DNA of 64,000 nucleotides from Isoetes taiwanensis (Eukaryota; Streptophyta; Lycopodiopsida; Isoetales; Isoetaceae): NCBI GenBank assembly GCA_021234155.1, contig JAJEKV010000013.1, positions 9,766,869 through 9,830,868 of the forward strand, written 5' to 3'. Every line of letters starts with the position of its first letter. The stretch's first letter is position 1. Below the pieces are notes generated by a model. It had not been told where the DNA came from, made no database searches, and was given only the letters and a program-made list of their open reading frames with translations. A program made the position numbers and the translations under genes. Below, in pieces: positions 34,907-46,290 of the stretch.

Positions 34907-35253
34907 CCATTGGGCTTCATTCTGTGTTCTCATCCAATCAGATCACGACACGTGGCATGGTTTCTTATTTCGAAGTCGAAAGCAAGAGCAAAAGCAAGAA
35001 ACGGCAGATTTTTACCTTTCCTTCATCGATTTTACCAGTTGGCATTCCAGTGATCTTACCCTGCATTCCGTCGATTCTACCTTGCATTCAGGAGCAGAAT
35101 GAAGCCCAGAATGAAGCCCAATGGATGTTTTCCGTTATGCCAAAGGCCCGCTGGGCTGTTTTCTGGCCAGTCAAGCTGGCCTCCGCGCTCCGCGCGTCGG
35201 CCATCTTTCCTGGCCAGAAAACAGCCCAGCGGGCCTTTCCCTTATACGGAAGG
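34907..35253. repeat. Nested inverted repeats (palindrome 3) in the TOM1-like promoter region
   Basis: The outer 18-bp arms are CCATTGGGCTTCATTCTG (34907-34924) and its complement near 35107-35124. To their right, 29-bp perfect arms at 35142-35170 and 35210-35238 (core GGCCCGCTGGGCTG) enclose a 39-bp loop and extend outward imperfectly, so the right end reads as the complement of CCGTATAAGGG. A G-box CACGTG lies at 34949-34954 between the outer arms. No target duplication was found. Confidence 0.65.
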
Positions 35254-35577
35254 CTAGGTGGCCTGCTGAAGGCCATAACACGGCCACTAATAGTTGTCGT
35301 TTTTTTTTCTGTTGGGCGCATTCATAGGGCTAAAGAAAAAGACACGTTAGGGACACTTGTAAACCTCCCCCTTATGCCGATCTTTCCGACCCCCAGCCCA
35401 TTCCAATTTTTCCTGCTGCTCTTCTCCCAGATTTTGGATTAGCATCATGCATGTTTTCTCCTCCTATGCTTCTCCATGAGCATTTCCTTCCTTTTCCTCT
35501 TATCTTAGTTTGATCGGAGCTGGCTGCAGAGGATCACGTACTTGGGATTTTAAATTAAAAAGAAAACGAAGACAAAG

Positions 35578-38555
35578 ATGGGTTTCTTATCAACAGAGCC
35601 ATCGCAGAATGCTCTAGATCGATCCAAGACATGGGAAAATGGATCCTTCTATGGCTTGGCAGGGGCCTATGCTTTTATTGCCTTCGTTGCAATCGTATGT
35701 CTTTGTCAATTTAGCTTTCTGTATACAGGTTGAGCTTGGAGTTTAATGTTCTTTTGAACAGGTACAACTTTGTCGAATCCAAATGAGAGTGCCAGAATAT
35801 GGATGGACGATGCAAAAGGTCTTCCATCTTCTCAATTTCGTCGTGATGGGAGGTTAGAACTTGTGGGTCTTATAATTCACAATGTGATCCGATTTAACGT
35901 GCTTCCAAATTAAATGGTTGCATGCTCAAATCGTTTCTTCTTTGTGTACTGGGCATCTGCAGTTCAGAATTCATCCAGGACTACTATGACCCCTGTAAAT
36001 CCTAAATATAGCCTTTTATGTTTTACACTAGCCTTGTGGTATGGATGCTTATCTATAGCTTTGGTGCTAACACGTTATGCATTTCCAGTTTGAGCAGTAG
36101 TGTTTTTTCTGCGACGTGAAGTTCAGAGTCTGAGACCGCTGGTATGCAACTGTCTTTCTTTGTTAATTATCCTGTTTCACAAAAGGTGCGCTTTTATGCG
36201 TAGGATAGGGCACTTGCTTGTTGTTTATTGGTGTCAATGCAATGCTTCTCATTATTTACTCTATAAGTAGTCAAATCTACTTGGAATCCGTGAATACTTT
36301 CGAGACAGGCAATGAAATCTATGTGATCTATAATTCGCTTGCAGAAGATGATTAATGTATTTTAAACGTGGCATTTTTGTTTAAGAAATGGATAATTGCA
36401 CGGAAGTTATAAGAAGTGTATGATAGAATGTCTGATTGATCAATGAATTTCTGTACTATTGTTTCAGAAACCTATACGGTAAGCTTGGTGATTTGTGAAC
36501 CTTGGAATATCTTTTTCTTTTGTCTTTTGGGTGTGTAGTGCCACGATGGTGACAGTGAAGGGTAGTTTTTATTTGTCTCAAGGAGCATTATTATTATCGT
36601 TATTTTGTAATCTGTAATTCAACAGCTCCATGACCCATTTTCTTTGTCCGTTGCAGATCTTACAAGCTGTTGTTTTAGATCTGCCTGGTCTACTTTTTTT
36701 TTCAACATATTCCCTGCTGGTCCTTTTCTGGGCTGAAATTTATCACCAGGTATGCTTATTTTGACTGATCTAGCGTTTGCAAAGGATATGCAATTGGACA
36801 AGATATTTAGATATGGATCTTTTCTGATCCCTTTAATGACATAGGAACTAAGTGGTGGGTCTGATTTGGCCTTCTCATTTTCTTTATTCTTTTCTCTTCT
36901 CTTTAATGTCCTTAGTCAATTGGCTTTCTCTTGTTAAACTATTCAGAAGAGCAGTGAAAAAGGCTCAAGAGTGCTGGAAACTATAATATGTTAACGGGTT
37001 GAAGTTAAATGCAAAAAAAACATCTCCGCATGTGCTTGGTAAAAGCATGGTATATGAAAGGAGCTGTATAACTACCCCAGCTTCCTATGGTGTGTTATGG
37101 ATTTGAATGTTAAATCCAAAATGCGTTGTCTGACTGCTTTGCAAAGATAATGTGTGGGGAAAATTTGTACCAGTATCCAAAAAGTTTGGAGGCCCAAGCC
37201 GCTATTGTTTGATGTAAATAGTATTGCAACATGCTGGATATTATTATAGAAATAGTCATAAGTCTGCTGATTATTTCTAGACATTCCTGCAATTGTCTAG
37301 CTTCAAAGATTTGCATGAATTTTTCTTTGTGCTTAAAAAAGTTTACAAAGACAGAGCATGGGTTTAATGCCTTCAGGCAGATCTGAATCCTTTACAGTAA
37401 GACCTAGTCAAAGACTAGGCGTTTGCCCAAGAAGCTAGAGTTGCAAGTACTTGATTCTCCAGTATAAGATGCTAATAAGATATACCCCTTTTCTTAGGCA
37501 CGAAGCGTATCTACAGATCGTCTTCGACCAGCGTTCCTGATAGTTAACAGTATAGTTTACTTAATCCAGGTATTGTTATCTAGAACCTGATTCAGAATAA
37601 GAATCTGTTTTTTTATTGCAACCCCATGGATATTATAATTTCAGATAATCATATGGCTGTTTTATTGGCGGAGTCCGACTGCTCTAGTGGGAAAGATATC
37701 AGACTTCTTCTTTGCTGGTAAATCTTTTTAAGTCTTAGCACTTGGTTCCCAAGAATGTCCTAATAAATATGCCATAGATATCATACATCCAAGTCTTATG
37801 TAGGAGTTTGTGAACTGTTATGCAGGTGTTTCTTTGCTAGCAGCAATGGGATTTATATTATACGGAGGAAGGTGATGTGTCCATTATTTTATTCCTCTAT
37901 GATATGTCTACAAATATTTCTTCTGATTGTTGGACTTGCAGGCTGTTTCTCATGCTCCGGCGGTTCCCAATAGAATCCAAGGGCCGCCAGAAAAAGTTAT
38001 GGGAGGTCAGCTTAGTAACACATTACTAGAACATACATGACATGTCATTACGCTATCAGCATTTTCCAATAAGGAATATCTGGATTATAAGGTCTTCATA
38101 AAAACATGTTGAAACAGGAATAATGTTAGAATTAGCGCTCTGGCAATTCCGGGATGTTTCTAGTTGACTGACGATGTCTGTTTTCCAGGTTGGCTGTGTA
38201 ACTGCTATATGCTTTGCCTGCTTTGCTATAAGATCCTTTTTTGTAAGATCATAGCTCTTTCTGATCGCGTAGGTTCTATTCTACCTATTTACTCACGAAA
38301 GAAGTATTTTACAGTTAGCATTTTCAGCAGTCGATAAGAAAGCCGAGCTAGATGTGTTATATCATCCGCTTTTGAATGTGATTTATTACCTGGTAAGTAG
38401 GTGTAGTTTCAGGCTTGCCATAGTACTTGGATTAAATGCAGATATTTGGTTTTTAACAGGTGGTGGAAATTCTTCCCTCTGCGCTTGTCTTATTTATTTT
38501 GCGGAAGCTGCCCCCAAAGAGGACAAACCAGTATCATCCGATTCCATTAGCCTGA
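35578..38555 (+). CDS. TOM1/THH1-family seven-transmembrane protein
   Basis: Eleven exons: 35578-35694, 35762-35852, 36095-36141 (or from 36089), 36657-36749, 37498-37569, 37645-37717, 37826-37871, 37942-38005, 38189-38242, 38315-38392 and 38460-38555. All introns start GT and end AG, and phases agree throughout, giving 276 residues, close to the usual family length. Family marks are [91 protein letters not shown] and the end QYHPIPLA. These are integral membrane proteins of the tonoplast and endomembranes, first known as host factors for tobamovirus replication; their normal role is poorly defined. The hydrophobic segments fit seven helices. The start ATG has AAG before it and a pyrimidine-rich leader. 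One oddity: the strong acceptor at 36088 gives V-stop-A, where relatives read G-V-R-A. The weaker TTTGAG acceptor at 36094 avoids the TGA but drops two residues. Confidence 0.9.
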
Positions 38556-39842
38556 TAATGTCTGTTGCAGTAGAAAGGAACAGGATCATATATGTATAGC
38601 TTGAGAGTAGCATGTAGCCATTCATTTACTGATTTCTAGTCTGATAGGAGGATCGGAGCCATGGATTAGGTGAAACTGGCTCTGTGCCTCCCTAGTGTAC
38701 AGGTATGGGGCTTGTATGGGCCGAATAAGTTGGGACTTCGCAGACAAGTTAAGCATATCTGTTCCGACTCTACTATGGCCTGCCTAGTTTCCTACACAGA
38801 TATTGCTGATTGTATGTGATTTATATATGCAAGCATGAACAAAATAAGAAATGGGTTTCCAGGACATATCATTAAACAGCAGAATTTACTAGCAAGTCAA
38901 GGCAAGCCCCAATAAAAAGAACCACCTATTATTAAACAGGGAAGGTGCGCTCGGCAGGCATTGTTCAACAGAGTTCAAATTCTGTTCTCTTTTTTTTTGT
39001 TATTGCGAATTCAAATCTGCACACATCATGCAAATCAGGATTTATTTTAACATGGTTTAATTCGTTTGAAGGTTCAACGTATCATGCAAATCAGGATTTA
39101 TTTTAATGTAGTTCAATTCAATTGAAGGTTCCAACATAATTGCAGGTTGATATCCTGCTTGCAAAGACATCTGTTACTCCTGGTTTTGCTCGTTTTCAGA
39201 TGAGTGTCATTTCGGACGCGTAATTCTTTGCAAGGTTCAACGTAATTAAAGGATCATATCCGGCTTCCAAAGACATTTGTTACTCCTGGTTTCGCTCGTT
39301 TCCAGACCGAGGCGCAATAAAAGAACCATCAAAGAATAAATGTAAATTAGGATCAGTTTAAAAATGGTTCAAGTACAGATTATACATTTGCAGGTTTTAT
39401 AAAAATGATGGCAACTTGTAGTACATTTTTTTAGCTTCAACCTTCCTCAAATACGTACAAAGATTCTGCTGCTGTTGTCTGTGCTTATGTTCTTTTGCGT
39501 GTGGACACTTTGTTCATGCTCATTAATTTATGACGGACTTTCTTACAATCACCATCCTTGAAGTTAGCAAATGTGGAATGTACATTCGCATTTAAGCTTG
39601 TGATATACTTTATTCCAACCAATCTGCTGCTGGATCACAATATCCAAACTCTCAACCCCCCAAGCAATTGAAAAAGTATCATTCACTATCATAAAAAATA
39701 ATTTTGATGAATGTAATAAAAACTCTATCTCGACACTAATTATAATACATCTCCAGATTCACCCAGATTTAACTCTTGTCAATTCAATTTGCCCAGAGCT
39801 ATCAGTATTTACAGAATACAAAGAGAGAATTATTATCAGGGG
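38556..39842. other. Intergenic region between the convergent TOM1-like and ELF3 genes, with tandem repeats
   Basis: It holds both 3' UTRs. A unit with ATCATGCAAATCAGGATTTA occurs twice (near 39025 and 39080). A second unit with AAAGACATCTGTTACTCCTG also occurs twice (39160-39205 and 39270-39305), the copies being moderately diverged. No gene is recognised. Confidence 0.55.
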
Positions 39843-42496
39843 CTACACATGCCTCTCTTGCTGAATTGTGTATAGAATCTCAGCTGCCGATTCAGCAACA
39901 ACAGCCACGTGGTACTACCCTTATAACTTTCCCCTGCTGTGATGATTGTGAGAGTCCCCGACGTGACGCCAAAGCTGAAATAAATGGAAAAGATGATGTT
40001 TTAGCATTACCCAAACTCTGTTCTCTGCCAGGCAAATTAATATCCTTTCTTGTAATTGGCACCTCTTTCACCTCTTTCTTCTTATCTGAAACCCCATTCC
40101 TGTTCAGAGAAGAAGCCATGTCTGTTTTTTGGATGTCTGTTTTTGCATGGTAGGACCAGGGAGATTTGCATGAATAGGTTCTCGAGTCCGCTGATCACTC
40201 ATTGTAGAATTTGACTGGCCAAAAGCAAGGCCATCAGCTGCTGCTGTGGAGACTCCCTTTGTGCCCAAAACTGCCCTTCCTGACTGCTGACTACTAGACA
40301 TTGGAGAGCATCCACTCGCAGGATTCAAAACTGGACGTGGCCATATTACGTTATCTTGAATGGCCGCTGGTCTGTATATAACAGGAGGCGTCCATTGGGG
40401 CACAAGGTACCTAGAATTTTGAAACTGTTTATTTTGTTGATCGTATAGTGGTAAATTCATGGCACCTCTCATATCATACTGTCCACTAGAAGCAATTACA
40501 GGACCATATGGTCCGACATAAGAACCAACTGCAGCTGCAGCGAAAGGTTGACATGCATACACTGCTGAGCCACACTGCATACCTCCCATCCATTGATTCA
40601 TGCCGAAGTTTGGAAATGGTGCATATCCCGAAGGTAAAGGATATGGAGCATAAATAAATCCAGGAGGCCCAACATTACAAGCTTGCGAATTTTGTGAAGA
40701 TGAAAAAATCTTTTCAGGCTCCTGAGGTTGCATACCTCTTTTCTCGCTATTATCCTCATTCTGTGTTATCTCCATTGGAGAAGTCTCAGGTAATGCTTTC
40801 TCTGTGGTAAAAGTGGTACTTGCATAATTCTCTACTGCTGCTGATAAATATTTAATATCATCCTCCATTAATAAATTTGGTGATGTTGCAATTAATTGTT
40901 GGACCTGTCAACATATACACACATTCAAATACTTGCAAGTAATTACTCAAAAGAAACAAAAACGTTATATATATATTCTTACCTTAAGCACACGATGCAA
41001 CTCAAATACTTGGACAGAAAATACTCGTTGTTGCCTGCACATTCAACAATAATATTTCAAATATCTGGAATAAAACTTGAATTACAACGTTATATATTCT
41101 AAATATTTGACATGAGACTAACAAAAAAGCTTAAAAAAATCCATACTAAAATTACATCACAGTTTTTTTACAAAAAAATCAAATAACAGTACTTCACGTG
41201 ATGTTCAAAACATGTTTGGTTGTCAAATTGAACTAACCTGAGGATTGCTTTCCTCATGTCCCAAAATTCTTTTTGTCCAGCAACTTCAATAATATCTTTA
41301 GGAACCACCCTGGCAAATGACAATGAATCTAAAACAGATGTATCTGAATCGTCATTATCCTCATCTCCATCTCGTCCCGACGGTTCAGAATTATTCTCAT
41401 CATCATTATCGTTATCTTGGTCTCCAAGACTTCCACAACTATTACTCGTAGAGAAATTCTTTCCTTCTGTATAAAACATAAAATTATTATTTCCATATTC
41501 GTTAATAAACAACATATTTGTAAATATTTTCTTTTTCTAACATCACAATTTTACCTTGATCATCTAAATCTCTTCCATGTAATAAAGTTTTTGCATTGTC
41601 ATCAGAATCTCGTGTGTCATTGACTCGATATGCTTCTGTTCTAGAAGCCCCACTAATAGCTTGGATAGATGAAGATGCATCAGCTTGCTCTTGACGATTT
41701 CGAGAAAAATTTGGACGAGAATCATTATCTACCATCAAAACTGGAACAGCAAAGTCATCTACCCCTGCTGCCTTCTGCCTCAACTTATCTTTTCCATTAG
41801 TGGCAAGCCTAGTTCTTCCCACGATTTTGGACACGTTTTCAGATTCTAAATCATCTTGAGGACCTGAAGTAGGCACCTTTCGAGGCTCCAACTCACCATC
41901 CATAACTGAACCATGGTTTCCAGATGGACCAAAAATATGATGCCCAATGGTAAGTGGCAGCTGTGGAGCCATATAGTATGGTACACTATACTTAGTGCCA
42001 TGTCTAGAAGACTGCAGCAAACATGTACAATGCCATTACAGATGTACCATGTGCATTATATACATGATAATACATTCATCCAAAGATGAGAACACTGCTA
42101 TTAACAATTATACTAATGGATGCCTGTCAAATGTGCTAAGATCCAATGTCAAACACATACAATGATAACGTATTGATTTATCATAATTTGTTACCTCTGA
42201 AGTGTAGCTCTGTGAAGTGTAGCTCTGATTCACTTGGTTGCGCTTGAGATGTGTGCATTCTTTGATGCAAATCGGTGTGAAGGAACTGTCAATTGCTCGT
42301 ATAAAGCCATCTTATTTCGAGGAGGTGCTCTAGGACCAACATTTCTGGTTTCCTTAACATGTAATCGCGGAAACAGAGGTTCTGTGTCAACACTAGAAGT
42401 CACACTTCTTCCGCTGCCGCCTCCGATTGCAGGCCCTGCTCCTTTTTGGCATTGCTGCTGATGCCTAGCATCCACTTTATTTTCCCTGGATTTCAT
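39843..42496 (-). CDS. ELF3: EARLY FLOWERING 3 ortholog (evening-complex scaffold), reading frame disrupted
   Basis: Five exons on the minus strand: 42496-42195, 42011-41555, 41466-41238, 41034-40983 and 40904-39843, about 700 residues, the usual ELF3 size. The conserved blocks are in order. Block 1 in exon 1 is EPLFPRLHV then GPRAPPRNKMALYEQL. Exon 2 has DDFAVP. Across exons 3-5 runs the core VAGQKEFWDMRKAI, QQRVFSVQVFELHRVLKVQQ and SPNLLMED. A Gly/Pro/Tyr/Asn-rich disordered region without a polyQ tract follows. The C-terminus is KVIRVVPR then AESAAEIL.TIQQER. ELF3 is a nuclear scaffold that joins ELF4 and LUX in the evening complex, gating light and temperature input to the clock. The oddities are three frame breaks: exon 1 is one base short of the phase exon 2 needs; a frame change lies near 40120 next to an A6 run; and a compensating change lies at about 39905, just after VVPR. 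They are either inactivating indels or assembly errors. Confidence 0.92.
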
Positions 42497-42851
42497 ACTT
42501 TCAGAAGCCTGAGCTCTTCAGCTTGCTCAATTAAGAACCCAAATCTCATGGCATCTGCTACTTTCAATGCTGTACTAATATTCCAGTAAGAACTAGATAC
42601 AAGTAGAGTACAAGATTTCAACAGTTGAGATAGGCCCCAAAAAAATGAATACAGGAGTTCACATTACCCATGTTTTCTTCATCAAAACCAGCTCCAAAAA
42701 AATCTCCATAAAAAACTCATCTATCTAATGCCCGATAGACCCATTACTAGGTTTTGAACTTCTGCAGCTTCAAAACTTGAGATTTTGGAAACAAAACAAC
42801 CATAATTTTCAGCTGAATAATGAATCTGACTGCACAGAGAAACATAAGCCG
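42497..42851 (-). promoter_or_regulatory. ELF3 5' leader / proximal promoter
   Basis: About 350 bp of non-coding sequence lies between the ELF3 start and the duplicated block. It probably contains the 5' UTR, possibly with an intron. No TATA box could be assigned. Confidence 0.35.
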
Positions 42852-43002
42852 ATCCAGAAAAACCTAATTTTGTGAATGAGAGGCTTATCTAAAAGGGGGT
42901 AAGTAGGGAGCCAAGCCGCCATGGAGAGGAAAGCACATTTGGATACACACAGTGGATGGAGGGCCATGATTGACCGCCCAAACGAATATGCACCGTCGGA
43001 GA

Positions 43003-43099
43003 CACGTGACAACCGTGGAGAGGATATTTACAAAAAAGTGCACGCGATATTTAACAAGTGATTGGTTGGCTATCTTGGTAATCCAATCGACGACACGTG
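43003..43099. promoter_or_regulatory. Pair of G-box cores upstream of ELF3
   Basis: CACGTG occurs at 43003-43008 (GACACGTGAC) and 43094-43099 (GACACGTGGG), about 0.5-0.6 kb upstream of the ELF3 start. In the other block copy the first is changed to CTCGTG and the second is kept (45272-45277). G-boxes are plausible inputs for clock and light factors on ELF3, but this is inference from position. Confidence 0.4.
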
Positions 43100-44239
43100 G
43101 GATTGCTCTCTTTCCTAAAAAGGAGTTTTATTACTTCAATGGTAGGATTATGGGGTTTGGCATTTTTGAGTCGCCCTTTCATAATCTGATCCCCCCAACC
43201 CAACCCAACCCAAACAAAAGCAAGGTGCTACACACGGAGGGTTGCCCTTCATGGCCGGAGGGTGAAGCCGTTTAAATCATAGTTCAACATCATGTTTTGA
43301 ATATGTAGCAAAATAACAGGGGTTCCAGAGGGATTTGATGTGGATATAATTCCTGAAACCATAGACCATATCCCTAAAATAATTCAATGGGTTATTATTA
43401 AAAAAAAAACATAGATTTAAGATAGAAAATAGTCACGTTAGCTCACTGGTTATATTGGTTAAAGTAGTTTTATTAAGAATTGCATTAGTTTGGTAGAGGT
43501 TCGAGCTCTCGTATTTCATATTCTAAAACCTTAGGCGAAGTCGTCTAGAGGCTCGATATACCATCAAAACCTTAAGCAAACTCGTATTCGATATCTCAAA
43601 ATCATAGGCGCTTCCAATCATAAATGAGCATAAGCGAAACGAGAGGTGCCCAGAGGCTCCAACATACAGTCTGGGCCATAGGATTGACAGATCCGACGAC
43701 TGTGTTAGTCCAGGGTGCACCTCGTTTAGAATATGTAGCACCTCGTTTAATATGTGAATTAATTCAAATTGCTACTTCTAGACAGTAGAATACTTGATAC
43801 CATGGCTTTATGGGAATTGGCCTGAAAAAATCTTTGGTGCTCGACATGGAAGTATAAGAACAAGTGTAATAGAGCAGAGAATGGAAATACATGTTTTGTT
43901 AGCATAGAAATGAGAGAACTCCTTGAAGACCTCTGATCGATTTTTTGTCACGGAGAGCTTCAAACATATCGAGGCTTGAGGTTTGTAGATGAAACATTGA
44001 TGCATAGCCTAACTCCAAACCCTCCACCATATCTGTCGACTCAATATTTAAATTTAACTAGACCCCTACTATATTCTTACAATGAGTTTGTAGATCCCCT
44101 ACATTCATCTACAAGTGGCCTTCGATCAAATTGTGTATATAACTGAGTAGTTGAGTGTTGTAGAAATGTCTAAAAGTGTTTTATGTCTTCATCTATAACA
44201 ACATTGGACGAGTGGCAACATACAGTATATTAGAGTCTG

Positions 44240-44515
44240 GCATGTTTGTCCACTATCTCCTACGCTATTTTGATTGTACACTATGATTGGCTTACACATC
44301 ATGGAGGTGGGGAGGCCTGGCTTGCTTGCCATATCTGGCAACTAATATATGCGAATGACATGGACCTCCTCGCATCCTCAACGAGTATGCAGCAACATCT
44401 GAATGTTTTGAGTACCTTCTACCAAGCAACTGGAATGTGGGTCAACGTGGCCAAAACCAAGGCGCTACTGATGTCATCCTCGAAGCAACAGAGACAGCTT
44501 TGCTTTGCCTACTGA
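44240..44515 (+). pseudogene. LINE reverse-transcriptase fragment (in block copy A)
   Basis: The reading WLTHHGGGEAW, IWQLIYANDMDLLASSTSMQ and TGMWVNVAKTKALL corresponds to the region around the RT active site of the LINE at 7490-11640. The catalytic YADD reads YAND here, so it could not be active. CPLSPTLF lies just upstream in a broken frame. Confidence 0.75.
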
Positions 44516-44519
44516 GGCC

Positions 44520-45013
44520 ACACCATTATGAAAAGCTAAATAGTGAACAACATCAAATCACAGACACCATTATAGGACTTCTATAAAACCCTAGAACGAC
44601 CAAGAAATGCCATAGCATTGATGGCCCGAGTGGTACAGGAAAGACATTTCTTCTAAATACGCTGATAATCATACCTAGGTCCAAGTGCCTACCCGTTATC
44701 ACAGTAGCATGGACAAGCATAGCAAGCCTTTTGTTAAAAGGTGCACGAACAATACATTCAACTTTCAAGTTGCCTCTTAATTTGGATCCAGATTCAACAT
44801 CAAATATACGATCAGCTGGTAGAGAAGCAGATACACTACGAGAAGCAAAAGTTCTAATGTGGGATGAAATAGGGATGACCCATACATATGCTTTTACAGT
44901 AGTTGGCAAACTTCTAAAAGAGATAAGGCAAAATGACGATTGGTGGCATCATAGTTGTTGTTGCAGGAGATTTTAGACAATTACCAGTTGTCAAGAGAGC
45001 AAGCAAAGCCCAA
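44520..45013 (+). pseudogene. Helitron PIF1-like helicase fragment (between the block copies)
   Basis: Walker A GPSGTGKT is at 44623-44646 and the Walker B-like VLMWDEIGM near 44855-44881. The fragment starts CATTATGAAAAGCTAAATAG and ends AGAGCAAGCAAAGCC; both words also bound the matching part of the larger Helitron copy at 49132-49615, at high identity. Stops and frame changes break it. Its right end abuts block copy B directly. Confidence 0.8.
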
Positions 45014-45019
45014 ATAAAG

Positions 45020-46290
45020 ATGATCCAGAAAAACCTAATTTTGTGAATGAGAGGCTTATCTAAAAGGGGGTAGGGAGCCAAGCCGCCATGGAGAGGAAAG
45101 CACATTTGGATACACACAGTGGATGGAGGGCCATGATTGACCGCTCAAACGAATTTGCACCGTCGGAGACTCGTGACAACCGTGGAGAGGATATTTACAA
45201 AAAAGTGCCCGCGATATTTAACAAGTGATTGGTTGGTCAATCGAATTCTATCTTGGTAATCCAATCGACGACACGTGGGATTAGTTTGCTGCGCTTCTTC
45301 TGGGTCTCATAGGCCGATTGGTCTCAGTGGACGATAAAAAAACTATTCTATTCTATTCTATTCTCTTTCCTAAAAAGGAGTTTTATTACTTCAATGGTAG
45401 GGTTATGGGGTTTGGCATTTTTTAGTCGCCCTTTCATAATGTGATCCTCCCCCCAACCCAACCCAAACAAAAACAAGGTGCTGCGCACGGAGGGTTGCCC
45501 TTCATGGCTGGAGGGTGAAGTGGCTTAAATCATAGTTCAAAGTCATGTTTTGACAATTAATTCAAATTGCTACTTCTAGACAGTAGAATACTTGATACCA
45601 TGGCTTTATGGAATTGGCCTGAACAAATCATTGGTGCTCGCCACGGAAGAAGTATTGCAGAAGTATAAAGACAAGTGTAATAGAGCAGAGAATGGAAATA
45701 TATGTTTTGTTAGCATAGAAATGAGAGAATTCCTTGAAGACCTCTGATCGGTTTTTTGTCACGGAGAGCTTTCAAACGTCTGAGAAGCTGGTTTTGTAGA
45801 GGAATGAAACATTGATGCATAGCCTAACTCCAAACCCTCCACCATATCTGCCGGCTCAATATTTAAATTAAACTAGACCCCTACTATATTCTTACAATGA
45901 GTTTTTTATCTACAAGCACATCTACAAGTGGCCTTCGATCAAATTGTGTATGTAACTAAGTAGTAAAAATGCCTGAACATGTTTTATGTCTTCATCTATA
46001 ACACCGTTGGACGAGTGGCAACATATAGTATATTAGAGTCTGGCATGTCTATCCACTATCTCCTACGCTATTTTGATTGTACATTGATCAAATTCATGAT
46101 TGGCTTACACATCATGGAGGTGGGGGTGCCAGGCTTGCTCGCCATATCTGGCAACTAATATATACGAATGACGTGGAGCTCCTCTCATCCTCAACGAGTA
46201 TGCAGCAACATCTGAATGCCTTGAGTACTTTCTGCCAAGCAACTGGAATGCGGGTCAAGATAGCCAAAACCAAGGCCTCTTGATGTCATC
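45020..46290. repeat. Duplicated block, copy B
   Basis: This is the second copy of the 42852-44516 block, same orientation, 2.17 kb away, beginning GATCCAGAAAAACC. It contains one retained G-box (45272-45277) and an ATTCT microsatellite at about 45333-45354 not present in copy A, and ends with a LINE RT fragment (46077-46283, with IWQLIYTNDVELLSSSTSMQ). Confidence 0.85.

Larger units (their letters stand above)
42852..44516. repeat. Duplicated block, copy A (ELF3 upstream side)
   Basis: Starts GATCCAGAAAAACCTAATTT and matches 45020-46290 in the same orientation at high identity. Landmarks present in both copies are GGCTTATCTAAAAGGGGG, AACAAGTGATTGGTTGG, CACGTGGGATT, AAAAAGGAGTTTTATTACTT, CTACTTCTAGACAGTAG and a LINE reverse-transcriptase piece at the right end. 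Copy A carries about 455 bp near 43290-43750 that is missing from copy B. Copy B carries about 70 bp near 45284-45352, including an ATTCT microsatellite, that is missing from copy A. Confidence 0.85.

Noticed and set aside
34805-35442. Overlapping open frames upstream of the TOM1-like gene
   Set aside because: They run through palindromic repeat arms on both strands, have no recognisable domain, and are best explained by the inverted repeats.
40980-42500. Plus-strand open frames opposite ELF3 (for example 41256-41474 and 42234-42461)
   Set aside because: They are antisense shadows of the conserved ELF3 exons.
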